Positions 52,801 through 55,800 of a DNA stretch of 64,000 bases are shown here, piece after piece. Where the stretch lies: the NCBI GenBank assembly GCA_033964015.1, contig CM066923.1:8917978-8981977 (forward strand). The letters are read 5' to 3'. Position numbers and translations under genes: made by a program. The notes below the pieces were generated by a model. That model did not search any database. It was not told where the DNA came from and saw nothing but the letters and a program-made list of their open reading frames with translations. The stretch is from Scolanthus callimorphus. Lineage: Eukaryota > Cnidaria > Anthozoa > Actiniaria > Edwardsiidae. Position 1 is the first letter of the stretch, and each line of letters opens with the position of its first letter.

Positions 52801-55800
52801 ACAATAGTCACCTTATTTGAATATGAATTTTGTTTAATTATGCCTCGTTCTATTAGAAGATGACTACATGCCATTCAGCAATGAAGTAGATACCAAAAAT
52901 TGCTCATAAAGCAAAATCCTCTACTAAATTGCAGTCCCTCTCCCCTGAGTATGTACTAGATACTATTACTTGAGTACTAATAGTACCTCACCCTCCAGGG
53001 GCATAGCCAGCTTTTCCAAGAGGCAGGGCCTGACATTGACTTTTTTCACTAGATGCCATTGGCGACAAATTCAAAAGTTTTTAGTCACCAGAAAGCAATA
53101 TTTAGTTGCCATATAAATGTGGATCCCAGCTGACTTCAGAAAGATGGGTGCCATTTGGCGACTAGCTCTAAAATTTTGGTCACCAAGCCCCTAAATTCAG
53201 TCGCCATTGGCGACCATATGGTCGCAATGTCGGGCCCTGAGAGGGGAGTTCCAAACCTACCATATTCTAAAAACTTTTAACAATTTTGTTTCATGTTTCG
53301 TTTTTACTGTTATTATTATATGGGGAACCTCCCCTGGCAATGCCCCTGCCCTCCACCAAACAGCTCTTCAACACAGTAAGCCCTTACTAATTGCTGGAAT
53401 GTTCACAGAATTATGATATTTGCAGTACCAGATGTTTCTGCATACCTGGTAGGAATTATACATAACAATCATATTCTCTGGATTGACCTGAATTATACAT
53501 AACAATCATATTCTCTGGATTGACCTGTACTTACTGCGTAAAGAATCATGCCAGTTTCTCCTTCTCCCAAGCAAATCTTTAACAAACTCTTTGTGAATCT
53601 CAAGAAAACTGCCAAAGAATGCAAACTGTATGTTATCCTGATGAACATGTGTTACCTTTGTATATTGTACAGAATATTACAGGGCTGGTCACCTAAGCTT
53701 AACTTGTGGTCACCAGGTGATCTCCATGCTTGAAAAATTGGTTACCAGCTGGCTCCTAAGTTCAAATTTTTAGTCGCCTGGCCCAGATTTTTGGCCGTCC
53801 AGGCGACCGCATGGTCACAATTTCCAGCCCTGTATATATTCAATACTTAGAATTTTTTGTATTATAGCGGAGCTCCAGCGCGGGCCAAAGGCCCGCGCAA
53901 GCGGAGCACCATACCTAAGGGAAAAACGTATACCATCGAGTTGATTTTTGAACGTCACGGGCATTTTGGATCATTTTGATGACGTCATTGATGGCGTGAG
54001 GGAACGTGACTTTGGTGTAGAGTTCCTCTGATGGTCTTTGAAAGTTTGTCCAAGTTTGGCTTCTAGAGAAGCTTCCCTTCGGGAGATATGATTTTTTCTT
54101 TATTTTTCTGGTATTAAACCTATAGTGTCCGCCGTCCGTCCGTCGTCCGTGTACACATGGGAACCCTGTGGTATGCAAAGAAAAAATTATATCTCCTCAA
54201 GGGAACATCCTAAGACAGCCATACTTGGGATATTTTGTCTATGCCACAAGGGGGTGCTGTAGCACGGTCACGTGATGTGACGTCATCGATGACGTCATCT
54301 ATGCTTAAAAAATGAATATCTCGTGAAGAGAAGACTCTAAAACAACCAAACTTGGGTAGTGTGGTCTAGGTCACCAGATGAGCGAAATGAAGTGGTCACG
54401 TGATGTGACGTCATAGATGACGTCATCTATGCTTGAAAAATGAATATCTCGTCAAGAGAAGACTCTAGAACAACCAAACTTGGGTAGTGTGGTCTAGGTC
54501 ACCAGATGAGCAAAATGAAGTGGTCACGTGATGTGACGTCATCGATGACGTTATCTATGCTTGAAAAAAATAATATCTCGTGAAGGGAAAACTCTAAAAG
54601 AACCAAACTTGGGTAGTGTGGTCTAGGCCACCATATGATCGAAATGAAGTGGTCACGTGATATGACGTCATCGATGACGTCATCTATGCTTGAAAAATGA
54701 ATATCTCGTGAAGAGAAGACTCTAAAACAACCAAACTTGGGCAGTGTGGTCTTGGTCACCAGATGAGCGAAATGAAGTGGTCACGTGATGTGACGTCACC
54801 GATGACGTCATCTATGCTAGAAAAATGAATATCTCGTCAAGAGAAGACTCTAGAACAACCAAACTTGGGTAGTGTGGTCTAGGTCACCAGATGAGCAAAA
54901 TGAAGTGGTCACGTGATGTGACGTCATCGATGACGTCATCTATGCTTGAAAAAAATAATATCTCGTGAGGGGAAAACTCTAAAAGAACCAAACTTGGGTA
55001 GTGTAGTCTAGGCCACCATATGATCGAAATGAAGTGGTCACGTGATATGACGTCATCGATGACGTCATCTATGCTTGAAAAATTAATATCTTGTGAAGAC
55101 TCTAAAGCAACCATATAAACCATGTACACATGGGAATCCCTTTCATTCACATAGAACATTTTATAACCAGGAGCTCCGCTTTTAGCCAGTGGCTAAATCT
55201 ATATATTATCTCATACTAGGATATGGATTGGTCATTTTTAGAAACAATGTGATCTTTGTTACACAACCCTAATTACCCTATAGCTTATGAAAATACTCAT
55301 AATGGCAGGCTGTTTTCTTCTGTTGCAACCAACAGTAGCTGCTATGCCATTGCTGAAATTGGTTATTAGGGCGATTACCTTCCTTTGTCACAACTATACT
55401 AACCTAAACAAATGGGAAAATGTTACTAAAATAGCTCAGGCCATGAAAATACCTAATCAGGAATATAGCTATCGAGGAAAGCTCCTACAGTACATACTAG
55501 TTATACAATGCTTTCTCGTGGCATACTGCAGAATATCTCACTAGTATTTTCTGGTATATGCACGAGCCTTCAGGCGAGTGTGTATGCTTAGAAAACACAA
55601 GTGACAAGTGGGATATTCTGCAGTATGCCACAAGAATTCATTGTATAACTATTTTATACCACGCTACACAAAATTATTGGCAGCCTTTAACATAAATGCA
55701 GTGCATGATGGGAAGGTTGAGTGGAATACCCCCAAATATACCATTCCTGCATTCTGATAGGCTGTATTTTCTGTGGCATGGTATAAATGTACAGTACCAT

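Noticed and set aside
54499..55159. Two similar minus-strand frames of 86 and 91 codons
   Set aside because: They repeat with the 128-bp satellite and its higher-order period; no independent coding signal.
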